Shown here: one piece after another, positions 63,326 through 64,000 of the stretch
How the letters are laid out: every line of letters starts with the position of its first letter
Position numbering within the stretch: the stretch's first letter is position 1
Origin: Marivita cryptomonadis
Lineage (GTDB): Bacteria > Pseudomonadota > Alphaproteobacteria > Rhodobacterales > Rhodobacteraceae
Assembly (NCBI RefSeq): GCF_002115725.1
Contig: NZ_JFKD01000018.1
Span: forward strand, 17,920-81,919
DNA length: 64,000 bases
Reading direction: 5' to 3'
Made by a program: the position numbers and the translations under genes
Notes under the pieces: generated by a model
Told to the model about the DNA's origin: nothing
The model's input: only the letters and a program-made list of their open reading frames with translations
The model's database searches: none

Positions 63326-63967
63326 TCAGCAGCCGGTGGCTTTCGTGACAACGCTGACGGTTTTCAGCATGACGGTCAGGTCCTGCGCCAGGGTTACCTT
63401 GCGCAGATATTCTGCGTCGTAGCTGGCACGCTCGGCAAAGCTGCTTTCGTTGCGGACAGACACCTGCCAGAAGCCAGTGATACCGGGGCGCAGTGCATAG
63501 TATGCCGAACCCGGGTACATTGACTGCTGCTCGACCATCATCGGGCGCGGTCCAACCAGCGACATGTCGCCTTTCAGAACGTTCCAAAGCTGCGGCAGCT
63601 CATCCAGTGATGTCTTGCGCAGGATTTGGCCGACTTTCGTGATCCGCGGGTCGTTGCGCAGCTTCTGGTTCCGGTCCCACTCAAAGCGGGCAGCCGTGTT
63701 TGTGCGCAGGTGCTCTTCAAGCGCGGCGTCCGCATTCATGACCATGCTGCGGAGCTTCCACATCTTGAAGGTCTTGCCGAACCGACCAACGCGTGTCTGG
63801 TGGTAGAACGGAACTCCGCCGTCCTTGGCGATCATCACGGCGCAGATGGCGATGACCAGCAGAACTGCCGGGGCGGCCATGACGACAAGAAAGATGTCGA
63901 GAGCCCGCTTGAAGTAATTACGATAGACGTCGCTCTTGTTCGACTTCGAGAACGCGGCATTCACCAT
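63326..63967 (-). CDS. Undecaprenyl-phosphate sugar phosphotransferase (ExoY/WcaJ-type)
   Basis: The 213-aa protein has an N-terminal membrane helix (LDIFLVVMAAPAVLLVIAICAVMIA) and the bacterial sugar-transferase domain (FKMWKLRSMVMNADAALEEH; KTSLDELPQLWNVLKGDMSLVGPRPMM; RPGITGFWQVSVRNESSF). It transfers the first sugar-phosphate to undecaprenyl phosphate in polysaccharide synthesis. The short N-terminus marks the ExoY branch. Its promoter is probably outside the window. Confidence 0.92.
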   Translation of the reverse strand: MVNAAFSKSNKSDVYRNYFKRALDIFLVVMAAPAVLLVIAICAVMIAKDGGVPFYHQTRVGRFGKTFKMWKLRSMVMNADAALEEHLRTNTAARFEWDRNQKLRNDPRITKVGQILRKTSLDELPQLWNVLKGDMSLVGPRPMMVEQQSMYPGSAYYALRPGITGFWQVSVRNESSFAERASYDAEYLRKVTLAQDLTVMLKTVSVVTKATGC

Positions 63968-64000
63968 CGTTTCGATTTCGACGCTCGGTCCTGGTTGCCC

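Noticed and set aside
1..64000. CRISPR arrays, tRNA/rRNA genes, insertion sequences or prophage
   Set aside because: No regularly spaced direct repeats, no cloverleaf with CCA context, and no transposase, integrase or phage gene was seen.

Overview
This window is about 64 kb of GC-rich DNA (roughly 60% by eye) with densely packed genes and many 4-bp ATGA overlaps. Gene content and order point to a Rhodobacterales (roseobacter-group) alphaproteobacterium: the pyrB/pyrX/plsY block, a QueG neighbour resembling FzlA, a MoxR-DUF58-BatA/DUF4159 operon, a DUF5928-type glycosyltransferase, a DmdC-like acyl-CoA dehydrogenase and GC-rich double-hairpin intergenic elements. The taxon is inferred from gene families, not from an rRNA or a database match. 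I see no rRNA, tRNA, CRISPR array, prophage or insertion sequence. This is a core chromosomal segment.

Layout: 1-5.1 kb holds glutamate synthase (gltD tail, a GFA-family gene, gltB). 5.3-7.4 kb encodes a fusion of a sterol-desaturase-type hydroxylase with an acyltransferase-3. 7.4-13.8 kb carries a small membrane protein, mtgA, an fzlA-like GST, queG, a hydantoinase/oxoprolinase protein and msrB-msrA. 13.8-18.4 kb (minus) carries a glyoxalase-related protein and the operon pyrB, two membrane proteins of unknown function, a catalytically degenerate dihydroorotase and plsY. 18.5-27 kb (mostly plus) has a lipoprotein, a family-4-like uracil-DNA glycosylase, moaB, an RND efflux pair, a stand-alone DsbD-alpha-like domain and yqgE. 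27-34.4 kb has MBL-fold proteins, an acyl-CoA dehydrogenase, Sua5, an MFS transporter and an orphan TRAP binding protein.

34.4-40.6 kb holds an unannotated 57-aa ORF, rsmD, a ferredoxin-reductase-type flavoprotein, a peroxiredoxin, an AlkB-type monooxygenase, mutY, a DciA-like DUF721 protein and a DsbA-like thioredoxin. 40.7-47.4 kb (minus) is a four-gene MoxR/vWA operon. 47.5-53.5 kb holds DUF1285, a divergent sulfotransferase/GT14 pair, HIT, an ABC ATPase without an adjacent permease, a zinc-finger protein, a Pr6Pr membrane protein and a secreted protein. 53.6-64 kb is rich in DNA repair (polA, ycaQ/alkX, nth, an AraC-MGMT fusion), with an adenosine-kinase-type sugar kinase, GNAT, OmpA lipoprotein, flavin reductase and an ExoY-type sugar transferase.

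The strongest unusual signals are: the hydroxylase-acyltransferase fusion; a pyrB operon with a dead dihydroorotase and two uncharacterised membrane-anchored proteins; a family-4-like UDG without its Fe-S cysteines; a sulfotransferase facing a branching glycosyltransferase; a dispersed family of paired TTCGAA-centred palindromes; and a nested inverted repeat with parS-like arms next to a perfect CtrA-type box between two convergent genes.
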